Positions 21,110 to 31,204 of a DNA stretch of 64,000 nt are shown piece by piece (within the stretch, counting starts at the first letter, position 1; each line of letters starts with the position of its first letter). Both the position numbers and the translations under genes were made by a program. Under the pieces are notes generated by a model. The model had not been told where the DNA came from, searched no databases, and saw nothing but the letters and a program-made list of their open reading frames with translations. Origin of the DNA: Apostichopus japonicus (taxonomy: Eukaryota > Echinodermata > Holothuroidea > Aspidochirotida > Stichopodidae); contig NC_092561.1 in assembly GCF_037975245.1 (NCBI RefSeq), positions 8,120,001 through 8,184,000 of the forward strand, read 5' to 3'.

Positions 21110-24100
21110 TTATCGGCAGATTGTCTTGCTATGGATACGTTTACAAAAACAAGCACCAAATAAGCATTGAAGGCACTTTATTATTATGCAAATGACCACA
21201 CAACAAAGTAACCAAACGTCCAGCAAATATTCCTGGATTATTCCCATCTCGGCGACTTTCGCTCTCATGAGACGGTTACCGCGATGTCGTAAGATGTATT
21301 CTACCCAGAATGCACCTCTCTCCGGAGCAGATACGGTATTATCTCGGTAAACGGCAGAGAGATACTGCGCACGCGCATGATATCTGTATAATGAAAGGGA
21401 GAATGGACAGGTTGAAGATATTGTTTGTCGTAACACGTAAACATAAGTTAAATCTCTGAGTTTTGTAAGCTGAGGTAAAGGGGTAAGGGGTAAGTGGGTA
21501 ATTCAACCCTACTAAATGGAAATCTGCATATTTCATGTAGGGTCCGTAAACTGACAAAGTAACATTTACAGGCTTAGGCCTTACGTTCTGTCTACGCACA
21601 GGAAAACATTCATCAATCATCCAAATGGTGTAACATTTTTACCTCTTTTTTTTCTTCCAAGATATTTTCATAGTAATAGTTGTCAAATCATTTAATCCGT
21701 CTAACAAAAGTAGAGTAGCGCAAACGGGTTAGGCTGGGGGGGGGGGCTGTTGGTGTGGTGGTTTACCCTTTTTTTTACGAAAATGCAGCTCCAAATTTGA
21801 TTTGTCTTCATGATGAGGTTCCATTTGAGGTATTACCCAGCTAATCGGTGTACACCTGAGGTGGATTTTGATTGGCTGAATAAACATATGAACATTCATT
21901 CAGTGCGTTTATATTTATAATATACTACGGGTCGTTTTCCTTATGCAATGTTATTTTTGATAGTATCTTCAGTATATAGCGATAATTTTCTCCCCTGAGG
22001 TTGGTCGCAACGTTCTTTTGAAGCTTAAAAAACAAGTGACAAATAATTTCTAATTAATAGAATACTTTATGGACAATGTTGATGGCTTACATCATTTTCA
22101 CAGCCGATATATCTTAACATCTATAGAGTACGAAAGTTTTTGGCAACTTAATCTTAATCTCTTTTTGCCAACAAATATGTCCTTTAACCAGAGTTTTGTA
22201 ACGGTTGAGGGAGGAAAAAACTACTTCCGATTTGTACGTTACGGCACACACACACAGCGGTATTTAGACACTAGTGTACAGTCAGTACATACAGCTGCGG
22301 TCAATACCCACATCACAGTATACAAGCGATACAGCGATGGACATCTCAGGTCCAGCTAAAGATAACAAGGTATCACGTTTCACTACTGTCTGCATTTTGT
22401 AGCGACACGAAAAAAAACGTCACTTGCAGGCAACAGAAAGTTAACTTTTTCAGATGGCCGCATGCGGTTTGGGGCGAGTATTCAATGCCTTGAATGGTTC
22501 TTTATGACACGTCTTTGTTTCCACAATTTCTGGCACTAAATGTCTACTTACTTCGGATCATTTAAAACTTCTGCCGTGACTTGATAGAGCGTCTCATTGG
22601 TCACTGTGGATAACTCTATCACCAATCCCATCCCACTAGACATCATGCGGTAAGCTACGTCAGTCTGATCACCGAATATCGGGATACCGATTATCGGCAC
22701 ACCGTGATATAAAGCTTCAAATGCACCGTTGTTACCACAGTGATAGACGAGAGCGCGGGTTTTTGGATGAGCTATGGCGACGGAAAACAAATATGAAAAA
22801 AAAAAAAACCGAACAGTATATTATACGAGTTTGATGTTCATGACATGTCTAACGGAAAAGAGGAGAATGTGAAATATTAAATTAGTTCACTTTTAAATGT
22901 AATAAGATTTTAAGATTTTGTGGCCAGGAGAGAATGGCAAGCCAAGTCCCCTTCGTATTTTCCTCTCGTCCTCCTCAACTCACAAATATGTAAAAACTAG
23001 GAAATAAAAGGAGTAGAGAGGGCCGGCCCAGATCGCACCCGGGCAATCCCAATTTGGGAAGTACCCAGATTCCAGATGTACCCGCCAAAGATCGCACCCG
23101 TGCAAACCCAACTTGTGTTGTACCCCCAATAAGGCGTAGCCACTATGATCGCACCCGGGCAATCCTTCTTTGTAACGTACCCGGATTCCCATATTAGATG
23201 TACCCTCCAAAGATCTCACCCGTGGAATCCCACTTTGTAACGGATCCAAAGTCCCTATAACTGAGATGTAGCCACCAAAGATCGCACACATTGGTGTATT
23301 GATCGCCCACCAGTACCAGTACACTGGCCATGTATTTTGAAAAGTGAGATCGCCCATACTAATGAGTAAGAAAGGATCGTGTATCATATTATGGGATATA
23401 TTTTAGATGCATTGCTTAGACGTGCGATATCAATTTCTCACAAGGGCAATCCCACTTTGTAACGTATACCCATATTCTCTATAACTTAGATGTAGCTACC
23501 AAAGATCTCACCCGGGCAATCACACGCCACATTACATGGTACAAAAACTGCAGAAGGGAATGTTAGATAATATATCCAGATGATACCATACATTGGAACC
23601 AAGGTCATTCAAGATGAAAGAGATTGATCGAATTCAACGGCTCTTTTAAGGGCCACCAAATATTAAAGAAAGAGCAGCCGTTTTTCCGGTTAACATTCAA
23701 TCTGCGTCTTTGTGTCTATTTTTTATTGATTTGTTTTTACCCGTGTTCATAACGTGCATATTCACTAAGGATGATATCTGTCTCAACTTTGACGGTCTGG
23801 TTTTATTCACGGTAAGTATAGGCTCATATATTTAGGAGGGAGATACTAAACTTGCATGCGTTGACATTGTTTTCTTTGGCTTTTATTTATTAATTTTTGC
23901 CCCATTTTTGAGCACGCGCTCAATTGCTCATCTCAACGACTCTCTTTTGCTCTTCGAGTCACTCATTTTGTGCTCGCGTGCTTATCACATGAACCACATC
24001 GTGCGTTTTTGTTTTGTTGCTTATTCTACTATGAGCACGTGCTCAAGTGCTCATCAAAACGACTCTCTTTTGATCACGGTGTGCTCCTTTGCTCTTTGAG

Positions 24101-27100
24101 TCACTCATTTTGTGTTCGGTTTCACACAGTTAAGGGTGTGCTTCTAAACAATGCTCTTTTACCCTCATTACCAGTCCGTCATGACGTAATGAAGCTCCTA
24201 TCTAATCTAGTGGCGACTTAACGACTATGCGTGTAATTAAAATGGGGCAGAAAAATAAAGAAATAAAGAAATAGGCCCTAAATTATCACTTATATACTTT
24301 TTGTACAGAATGAACACATCTTACCGACTAGATCTTTCTGAGGAATCCATTTTTTAAGGTAAGTGTTGTTACCAATGACACGAGGAGGTGGGTTGGGTTC
24401 CTTCCAAATGACGAGTTGAGGAAGTCTGGCAAAGCTTGCCGACATGGCGTCAGCTTGTTCTTGTGATACTCCGTCAACTACTGTACCCATAGATACGACC
24501 AGGACACCTTCAGCGCCAGCCTTGTCGAAGATCATTTGGTATTCCTAGTACGTCAAAAAGACAACAACCGATATAGATATTTACAACCTGTCACAGTTAA
24601 AATTACATGGTAACCACCACATGGAAATACTCAATATTATAGGTATAGGCTATAGTCATGACCTGCACTAGTAACACAATCTCCTACATGTCATAACATG
24701 ATAGGAAAGCAAAACTATTGAAGGACATCTAACATGATATCATGGCACAAGAACACTTCTATGATCAATGTTACGAACGACTTTATTCATTGTACGTGTA
24801 TTCAGTATATACTGGTCAGGGTGATAAGTAGGTCACTCGTCGTGACTGACAACTTGTGCGTTTTTTTTCAGGAAGCTACGAGAAATGATGGCGCTATTCG
24901 GTATTAGCGAGTACAAATTTCCAGAACATACGGGAAGTTATTTTTAGCAGGTGACCGGATATCGTCGACTAATGAACGATGCACTATCAGTCGTATCTTC
25001 GAGACATGGATGGTTCTCGATGTTTTTCCGTCAGGATTCCTGGAAAAGAACTTTCGGGAGATTCAACCCGGCTATATATAAGAAGAGATATTTTCGGTGA
25101 TGAGGAGTTTAGTTTTCCGATCTATTGTGAAAAGAAATTCATCTGAGATAAAAGATTAATAATCGAGGGGACGGACGGAGGAACCGGTGGACTGTTTGTT
25201 TATTAGATTGGTGCGTCGTTTAACCGGGACAGGCGTGACTTCGGCAGAGTTTTTCGGAGTTCACCCAGGAGGAAGCCATCCTTGGGATACAAACGTTGAG
25301 TCGAATTGGACCAGCGGGGAACGGTTTTGCTCCTGACCAAGTCACGGGATACCAACCTACGAGGGAGAATCCCGACATCGTTGTTGGTGACGCAAGGAGG
25401 TCAGAACAGCTACGAAAGGAACCGAGAGCCGGCACGCGCCGCGTAAGATAAGTTAAGTAATCTTTTAAAAATTTAACGGCCGTATAATATTGGAAAATCT
25501 GTCTGTAATATTCCAAATTTCTAATACCAATAATCCTTGTACAAATCAGTAGAGATCGTATCATTGTAAATATATCGTTTTTGTTAACTTTCAGAAACAT
25601 CTCAGTAGTCTTTTGGTCCTTTGAGTTTACTTCCCTGAATCTATCTAAAATTTTATTTTTATCGGCTTTGAAGGCCAAAGGAAAAACCCGGGGTCGCAAC
25701 AGAGGGGGCGCTAGAAGGTGCCATTTTGTTTTATCCCACGGAAGTTGTGACAATCAACCTCTTGGAAAAGGTAGGGATCCAAAAAAAAAGAGTAAAGATA
25801 AATCTACACATTCAAACAACCATATTTAGAGTTAGGATCAAGGTATTGGGAAGGAGTTTTGATCTAAGAGTGTGGAATATTTTCATTTCCACGTAAGTCT
25901 TGCGTTGTCGAAATATCGCCCTTTTAAGTCACCATCTACAGTATGTGTGATGTGTACATAACCTTCTCCCTCCATAACTCTACTACGGAATGCCATATGT
26001 ATCAAAAATGTCCAAAACTATATAAGCATGTCCAAAATAATATAAGCATGTCCAAATTTATATAAGCATGTCCAAAAATATATAAGCATGTCCAAATTTA
26101 TATAAACATATCGAAACTAATATAAGTATGTCCAAAAAAAATATGAGCATGCCCAAAATAATATGAGAGTGTCGAAAAATTATATGAACATGTCGAATGT
26201 TTATATAAATTTGGACATGCTTATATATTTTTGGACATGCTTATATTTTTTTGGACATGCTTATATAGTTTTGGACATTTTCGATACATATGGCATTCCG
26301 TACTCTACTTCTTCTCGCCCCCTCTCATCACATCCCATTCCCTGCCTTCATTGGTCAAGTAATTTTTTGAATATTGTGTAATATACCTGGCTTAGTGGTT
26401 CTGGCTCTTCGATATTCAGACCACCAACTAAACCCATATTTGGCAAGAAAGGTCGCGGGGTATCAGTGGTGAAATCTGCATTGGTTAACCATATATCGGA
26501 GAGACCAAATGTTATCGTAGGATAATGAGACACGGATGAACTGTAAGAAGAAGTCACAACTCCCATCAACGGATCCAACACTGCCGAGAAGAATATCACA
26601 GCTCCATAAATAAAAACTGTGTTGTAAGTCCTCCAAAAGAAAGACAATGGCTTACGATGATGGGTTCTGATCATAAAGCCAGGTAAAACTGAAGGTATAT
26701 TTGGCGCTCTTATCCAGGAATTTGTCAAAGATGAAGTTGCTGTCGTTGAAATTAGACCATGAGGTATGCCCGGCATTTTTTGTACCAAAACCTGTTGCCA
26801 GAGGAAATTCGCGTCAGTCATGATCAGATCGAACCTAGATGACATGATTTCGTCATTCAATTCTACATCACATAGAAGATCTTCGGATGACTTAAGAAAA
26901 TCATCTGCGACGGCCTTGATTAGTTGAAAGAGCAAACTAGTCGAGTCAGACTCAATGGTGACGTCCTGCGCCAGTTGCTCGGCGTCGACGATCAAAGATT
27001 TTCGGCTACAACCTTTGCGAATGTGAAGAAAAGAGAATATGTCTCGATATTGCGATGCAGCTGGGTAGCTATGGTACGGCTCTGGCAGAAGGAAGGTGAT

Positions 27101-27265
27101 ATTGTACCCACGTGAACTTAGAACTCTGGCAACAGCAGCAGCACTTTTGAAATGACTTGTACCAGGTTGTTCAAATACCATCAATATCTTTGCATTTTGT
27201 TTACCCGACGTGGCCACTGCCCATACTGCGATGATAGAAAGACATAACAAACTACGGAATGACAT
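21110..27265 (-). CDS. UDP-glycosyltransferase (UGT, GT1 family), four exons
   Basis: Exons (minus strand): 26,387-27,265; 24,325-24,544; 22,552-22,771; 21,110-21,383 (879+220+220+274 nt = 530 aa plus stop). All junctions are GT-AG and phases agree. It should conjugate UDP-sugar to small lipophilic acceptors in the ER lumen. MSFRSLLCLSIIAVWAVATS is a signal peptide; an upstream in-frame Met (27,388) is less likely. The catalytic His is H38 (PGTSHFK) and the partner Asp is D151 (IMTDANF). Exons 2-3 hold the signature VYHCGNNGAFEALYHGVPII ... FGDQ, with D401-Q402 for sugar binding. The C-terminal membrane helix is in LLDVWLLCCVVICIIIKCLQ. The length matches the family. Odd points: Y376 and C378 stand where T/S and G are usual. 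No dilysine tail is seen. Introns hold a solo LTR and several repeats. The sugar donor is not determinable. Confidence 0.92.
22236..22494 (-). mobile_element. M1 MITE, copy 3 (partial), in UGT intron 3
   Basis: About 260 bp matching the distal two thirds of the M1 family, including ACACTAGTGTACAGTCAGTA and TCTGCATTTTGTAGCGACAC. It ends in GAGTATTCAATGCCTTGAA, a decayed version of the M1 end. The left end is missing. Confidence 0.75.
23000..23905 (-). repeat. Dispersed repeat with ~62-bp tandem units, copy 2, in UGT intron 2
   Basis: The reverse complement of 15,036-15,895. About six degenerate units (AAGATCGCACCCGGGCAATC and so on) lie at 23,025-23,300 and 23,430-23,525, separated by the same unique spacer as in copy 1. 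It is followed at 23,990-24,250 by the A-tailed repeat also found beside copy 1. Confidence 0.75.
24769..25752. mobile_element. Solo LTR of an LTR retrotransposon, in UGT intron 1
   Basis: A 984-bp segment that begins TGTTACGAAC and ends GTTGTGACA, flanked by a perfect 5-bp duplication ATCAA (24,764-24,768 and 25,753-25,757). It contains a TATA-like GGCTATATATAAG near 25,070. There is no internal coding region, so this is one LTR left after recombination between two. The 5-bp duplication and TG...CA ends fit the Gypsy/retrovirus-like integrase group; the family is otherwise unassigned. The exact duplication argues against great age. Confidence 0.75.
25986..26300. mobile_element. Palindromic TA-flanked MITE built of ~18-20-bp repeats, in UGT intron 1
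   Basis: The ends CGGAATGCCATATGTATC and GATACATATGGCATTCCG are perfect inverted repeats flanked by TA, as in Tc1/mariner-type MITEs. The left arm then consists of about nine copies of an ATATAAGCATGTCCAAAA-like unit and the right arm of about four copies of its complement. The whole 315 bp can fold into one hairpin. Confidence 0.85.
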
Positions 27266-27664
27266 GATTATAAAATGTTTAATTGGCTGTCCAAATAGGA
27301 GTAAAAGCTCATAAACCAGACAAAGATTTGACTTTCGATTGTAGCCAATATAGTAGACTATAGTCGTCTCGGCTCCATACACATCCAAGATGTATTTTGA
27401 AAAGTTCCTGACGAAATCCGATAAAATCGCTTGAGAGGTTGAAAACGCAAATCCGCGTACTTCCTTAGGTTAAATCACACACACAATGACGCTAAGATAT
27501 TTTCACCATGTCTTCCCATGTTAGAGTTTAAACCTTAAATAAATTTAACGAAGTAAGGGTAGGTCTACCAGCCAGTTATGGCAAAATATCAATTGGCCTT
27601 CATTTGATGTATTGTGCACATGCAGGTAAGTAGGCTACATTTCAGCCGATTCACATAGGGATTA

Positions 27665-28071
27665 AAGGCCCGGTCACACTACAGCGATATTTTATCGGAA
27701 TACGGTCCGATTTTTCCGATTTTAGGCCGAAGAGTGAGGTTTGTGGTAGTGAATGTAATGAATGCAGTGGAATATTCGAATACCTACTCCAAATCTGAGG
27801 GGTTCTGGAACTGACTACATTCTGAAGTGACGTCACATCGAAAACCGATAAAAATCGGAAGAGAAATCGGATAGCTATCCGATAAAAGGAAACGGAGTTA
27901 ATATCAAAAGTTAGGAGAGGGCTATTCCACATCGGAATGGCTCAACAGATAGCAAATCAGGTCCATTATCACAGTGGCTAGAAGACCCGAACGAAAAACT
28001 GGCTGTTTCGATTCCTCCGGGAAAATCGGATAGTATTCCGATAAAAAATCGGTAAAGTGTGACCGGGCCTT
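27665..28071. mobile_element. MITE with AAGGCCCGGTCACACT termini
   Basis: 407 bp with inverted ends AAGGCCCGGTCACACT and AGTGTGACCGGGCCTT, flanked by TA. Subterminal TATCGGAATA/TATTCCGATA and TTTTCCGAT motifs are also inverted. No coding capacity. A TA duplication is compatible with several superfamilies, so I do not assign one. Confidence 0.8.
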
Positions 28072-28074
28072 TAC

Positions 28075-28350
28075 AGTAGGTATTGTAAATCTGAAAGTTT
28101 TTGTACCAAAGTAAAAACTGGATCGTGCTGACAATTGATCTGATAAATCGGTAGCATGAGCTATAGGGATTACAGTAAGAACTGAGGATATGTGTAATCA
28201 CAATAGGCTAAATCCCAAACAACTTGATGTGTTGGAATTACACATATATCCTCAGTTCTTACTATATACCTAATAGCACATGCTACCGATTTATAGCACG
28301 ACCCAGTTTTTTACTGTGGTACAAAACTTTAAAATTTACAGTAGTAACTC
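28075..28350. repeat. Foldback (long hairpin) element abutting the MITE at 27,665
   Basis: Arms at 28,075-28,200 and 28,235-28,350 are inverted copies (about 115-125 bp each): GTAAATCTGAAAGTTTTTGT, ATCGGTAGCATG and ACAGTAAGAACTGAGGATAT on the left with their complements on the right. The spacer is only about 35 bp. It directly abuts the MITE ending at 28,071. Confidence 0.8.
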
Positions 28351-28596
28351 TCTTCTCTGTGTGTATCGGGTGCACATTTATATACAGCTATAAAACAAAC
28401 GAAAAATTGTGTGTTGGTCAAAGCTTTAAATTCGGTGGAAATGTACATGTCAATATGTCCTGGTGAGGTCATATAACAAAGATATATAGTATACCGGGTA
28501 CATTGTAAATATATCTTATGGTTACCTCTAATTATGTCAATTTATGTAAGCACGATGCTTTTTGTACACAAACGTGAAATCATTTTTAAAACCTTC

Positions 28597-29349
28597 TTAA
28601 AGGCATTGAAGACTCGCCGCCCCAAACAGCGTGCCGCGCTCTGAAAAAAAGTTAACTTTCCGTTGCTTGCAAGTGAAGTTTTCTTCTTGTCGCTACAAAA
28701 TGCAGACAATAATGGAACGTGATACCTTGTTATCTTTAATCTAGACCTGAGATGTCCATCGCTGCTATGTACACTGTGTTGTGGGTATTGACCGTAGCTG
28801 TGTGTATTGACTGTCATAGGCGTAGGAGCCCAGTTTGATTGGGGGGGGGGGGGGGTGTGCTGTAACGACTTGCCCGAAAACTATAACAAAAATTTTTCAA
28901 GCGCTTCGCGCGCGTTCAACATCTTAATCTCCATATCATGTAGCATGCATCGGTTATTGCATCACATGCCAATTACATACAATCATATGCCGTGTTATTA
29001 CCCTTCCATATCGGTTATCATTTTTCGGGAAGTCATTACAATAAAAATGATTATATTAATATAAGTTTAATCATTGAAAAACACATTGCAATTTATTTTT
29101 CTTTCAGTAGGTGCCCGAAAAAATCTCCTCATATTGCCCGAATTTTCACAAAAATATTTGCCTTAGGGGGGGGGGGGGGGAGGGGCTGCAGCCTCATATA
29201 CACTAGTGTCTAATTACCGACGGTAGCAAGCTGTGTGTATTTTCTGGTATCGATGGTGGTGTCTAACACTTCTGTTACACCTCTTTCGAAACTAGGTGTG
29301 ATTACCGGCATGAGACGTTTCTTTGTGCGCGAGTCTTCACACTCTTTAA
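28597..29349 (+). mobile_element. M1 MITE, copy 4, interrupted by another insertion
   Basis: The left part is 28,597-28,814 and the right part resumes at 29,199-29,349; each end has the family TTAA. The interruption at 28,815-29,198 starts CATAGGCGTAGGAGCC, contains two G-runs and ends GGGCTGCAGCCTCATA, in the style of the hAT-type MITEs here. No clean duplication flanks it, so its exact boundaries are uncertain. Confidence 0.8.
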
Positions 29350-29378
29350 GCAGGGAGTTGTTATGCAACTCCCTGCTT
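29348..29378. repeat. Short hairpin repeat AGCAGGGAGTTGTT...
   Basis: A near-perfect palindrome with arms AAGCAGGGAGTTG and CAACTCCCTGCTT around TTATG, directly after the right end of M1 copy 4. A close relative (AACCAGGGAGGTGTT/AACAACTCCCTGGTT) lies at 50,575-50,604, 53 bp after M1 copy 5. Confidence 0.7.
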
Positions 29379-29555
29379 TAAGTCAGAATTAGTTTTGCCA
29401 TCAGGCGACCAGCATATACAACTACCAGTCAACTTCAATTATCTTCCAGTTTAATTTTCAAGGCCTTTGTACTTATAGTGCCATAGAAAAGTGATTGAAA
29501 CAATAGCTCCATGGTCGAAGTTGGCGTCCAGTTGGTGGATGTGTTAGTTTATTGT

Positions 29556-30040
29556 ATCGGCTATGGCAAGCCATGTGGGACAAACACTGCATAATATATC
29601 CGCGTATTAATTCGAATATACATGTGTTGTAGCCTACATGTGTAAAGTTTCGCTTTTTGAAGCGATCTCGCGAGCCCGCCAAGACATTTATCGTTGGTAT
29701 ATGTATACACAGCAAGAGCGAAAATGTTTTTTTTTTTCGTGTATATTCTAATTAATCCGTGCATATATTGGTTTAATCCCGATATGTATTTTATTTAATA
29801 CGTGTACATATTCGAATTAATACGTGTATATATTCGAATTAATACGTGTATATATTCGAATTAATACGTGTATATATTCGAATTAATACGCGGATATATT
29901 TAAGCCATATGATTGGCTAATAATATATACGCGTATATATTCCAATTCATTCGCGTATAAATTCCAATTAATACGCGGATATATTATGCAGTGTTTGTCC
30001 CACATGGCTTGCCATAATCGGCTATTAGCACAATCGTGCG
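29556..30040. mobile_element. Foldback element with 22-bp tandem core
   Basis: The ends GGCTATGGCAAGCCATGTGG, GACAAACACTGCATAATATATCC (left) and the complement ending GGCTTGCCATAATCGGCTATT (right, 29,985-30,037) form inverted repeats of about 60 bp. Between them a 22-bp unit AATTAATACGTGTATATATTCG is repeated several times around 29,800-29,990. No protein is encoded. Confidence 0.8.
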
Positions 30041-30840
30041 AGGTTACAGTTAGTATATCGGTACTCAACTAGCGCTAAATTCTTAGTATACATATGAATG
30101 CACCTTTTTTGTCGTCTATATAAGTCTGATGCTATATCCTATATATACGAAAAATACAATCCACTGATATTGAATTCCACTCAAAAAATGTATTTTCTGT
30201 GCTTTAAAATCGCTTCAACAGACAAGAAATATCTGAAGTCCATATAGGGTCATAACCAGCATGTATAGAACTTACATTACACTTTTCAGAGATTGAACTT
30301 CGTCCTACAAAATCGCTATACAAAAGAACACGAAATAACTGCAAAATGTTAATGCTTCAGGGGGCTTTGCCCCTCTCACCTCCCCTCTCCCCTCTCCCCC
30401 TCCACCCGACTCCCATCGGAGCTTTGAAATACATTCCAGAAAATTTAAAATCCTCTCTCCCCCACATGTATTGCTGTTCTCCATATATACGAATACAAAA
30501 GACATAACTTTTCTGAAAACGTTACAGCTTCCGTGAGGTTCCCCCACCCTACCCAACCCCACCCCGGACCCCCCCACTAGTGCTAATTGGGATACACTTC
30601 AGAGAAATGTTTAGATTAATTTCTCATTTTGACATATATCTTGGTGGAGGGATAAGGAGAGCGGGGAGAGTGCTGGTATGGTCCCTGCACTCACTGTGTT
30701 AGTATGGAGGACACTAATGCATTTCCATACCCTTGAGATTAAGAGCCCTCGTTTGATTGTCTCACTGAAGAAGTTTTCCTCTGTCGTTTTGGTCGCTTTC
30801 ATGTTTTTATTAATAACATGTATCCCCTACACTAAGAGAA
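30041..30840. other. Intergenic, nothing recognised
   Basis: C-rich tracts near 30,365-30,410 and 30,540-30,580 are the only notable features. Open frames here look like chance. Confidence 0.4.
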
Positions 30841-30889
30841 TTAAATGTGTCCACACAATGGTCCAATCAGTTGTAGTCTGCATAAACAG

Positions 30890-31150
30890 GGATTTGAATG
30901 CATTCTGGCGGGGCGCCGGAAACAAAATCTTGTTCCTATGTCGGGTTTACAAGGACTTCCACATCTACAACTAACGCTACATGACTTCTCATCTACTTTG
31001 CACGGACAAGCCCCTCGTCCCCTTTTCCTTGAACAAGTTGACCGGCAACGACAAACTACAGGGTCAGTTGTAGTTGTAAATCTCGCACTCGATTGTTCAG
31101 TTTCTGATTGGCGTGGCTGACATTGTAAGGACAAGCTGGATTCCGCAAAT
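30890..31150 (-). CDS. Orphan cysteine-rich (CXC-like) coding fragment
   Basis: Minus-strand frame with a regular cysteine pattern: VVCRCRSTCSRKRGRGACPC, then KVDEKSCSVSCRCGSPCKPD. The C-x-C-x3-C...C-x-C-x7-C-x3-C-x-C spacing recalls CXC-type zinc-binding domains, which occur in chromatin proteins and in several transposon-derived proteins. The surrounding open frame (30,841-31,173) has no convincing start or further domains, and a hAT-type element begins just 55 bp beyond its end. I take it as a broken or partial gene, or a piece of a transposon gene. Function unknown. Confidence 0.35.
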
Positions 31151-31204
31151 AAAATGATCTGGAGTGTCAGCAAATCGCCCGGCGTAATTTTCAGTAGCGT
31201 CTAA

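Noticed and set aside
25220-25829. Frames of 177 and 82 codons as a host gene
   Set aside because: Both lie mostly within the solo LTR and show no recognisable domain.
26010-26290. CRISPR-like array of short repeats
   Set aside because: Units are contiguous without unique spacers and lie in an animal intron inside a palindromic MITE.
27266-27388. Upstream Met (27,388) as the UGT start
   Set aside because: Using the Met at 27,265 places a clean signal peptide at the N-terminus and puts the catalytic His and Asp at the positions usual for the family; the 41 upstream residues would bury the signal peptide.
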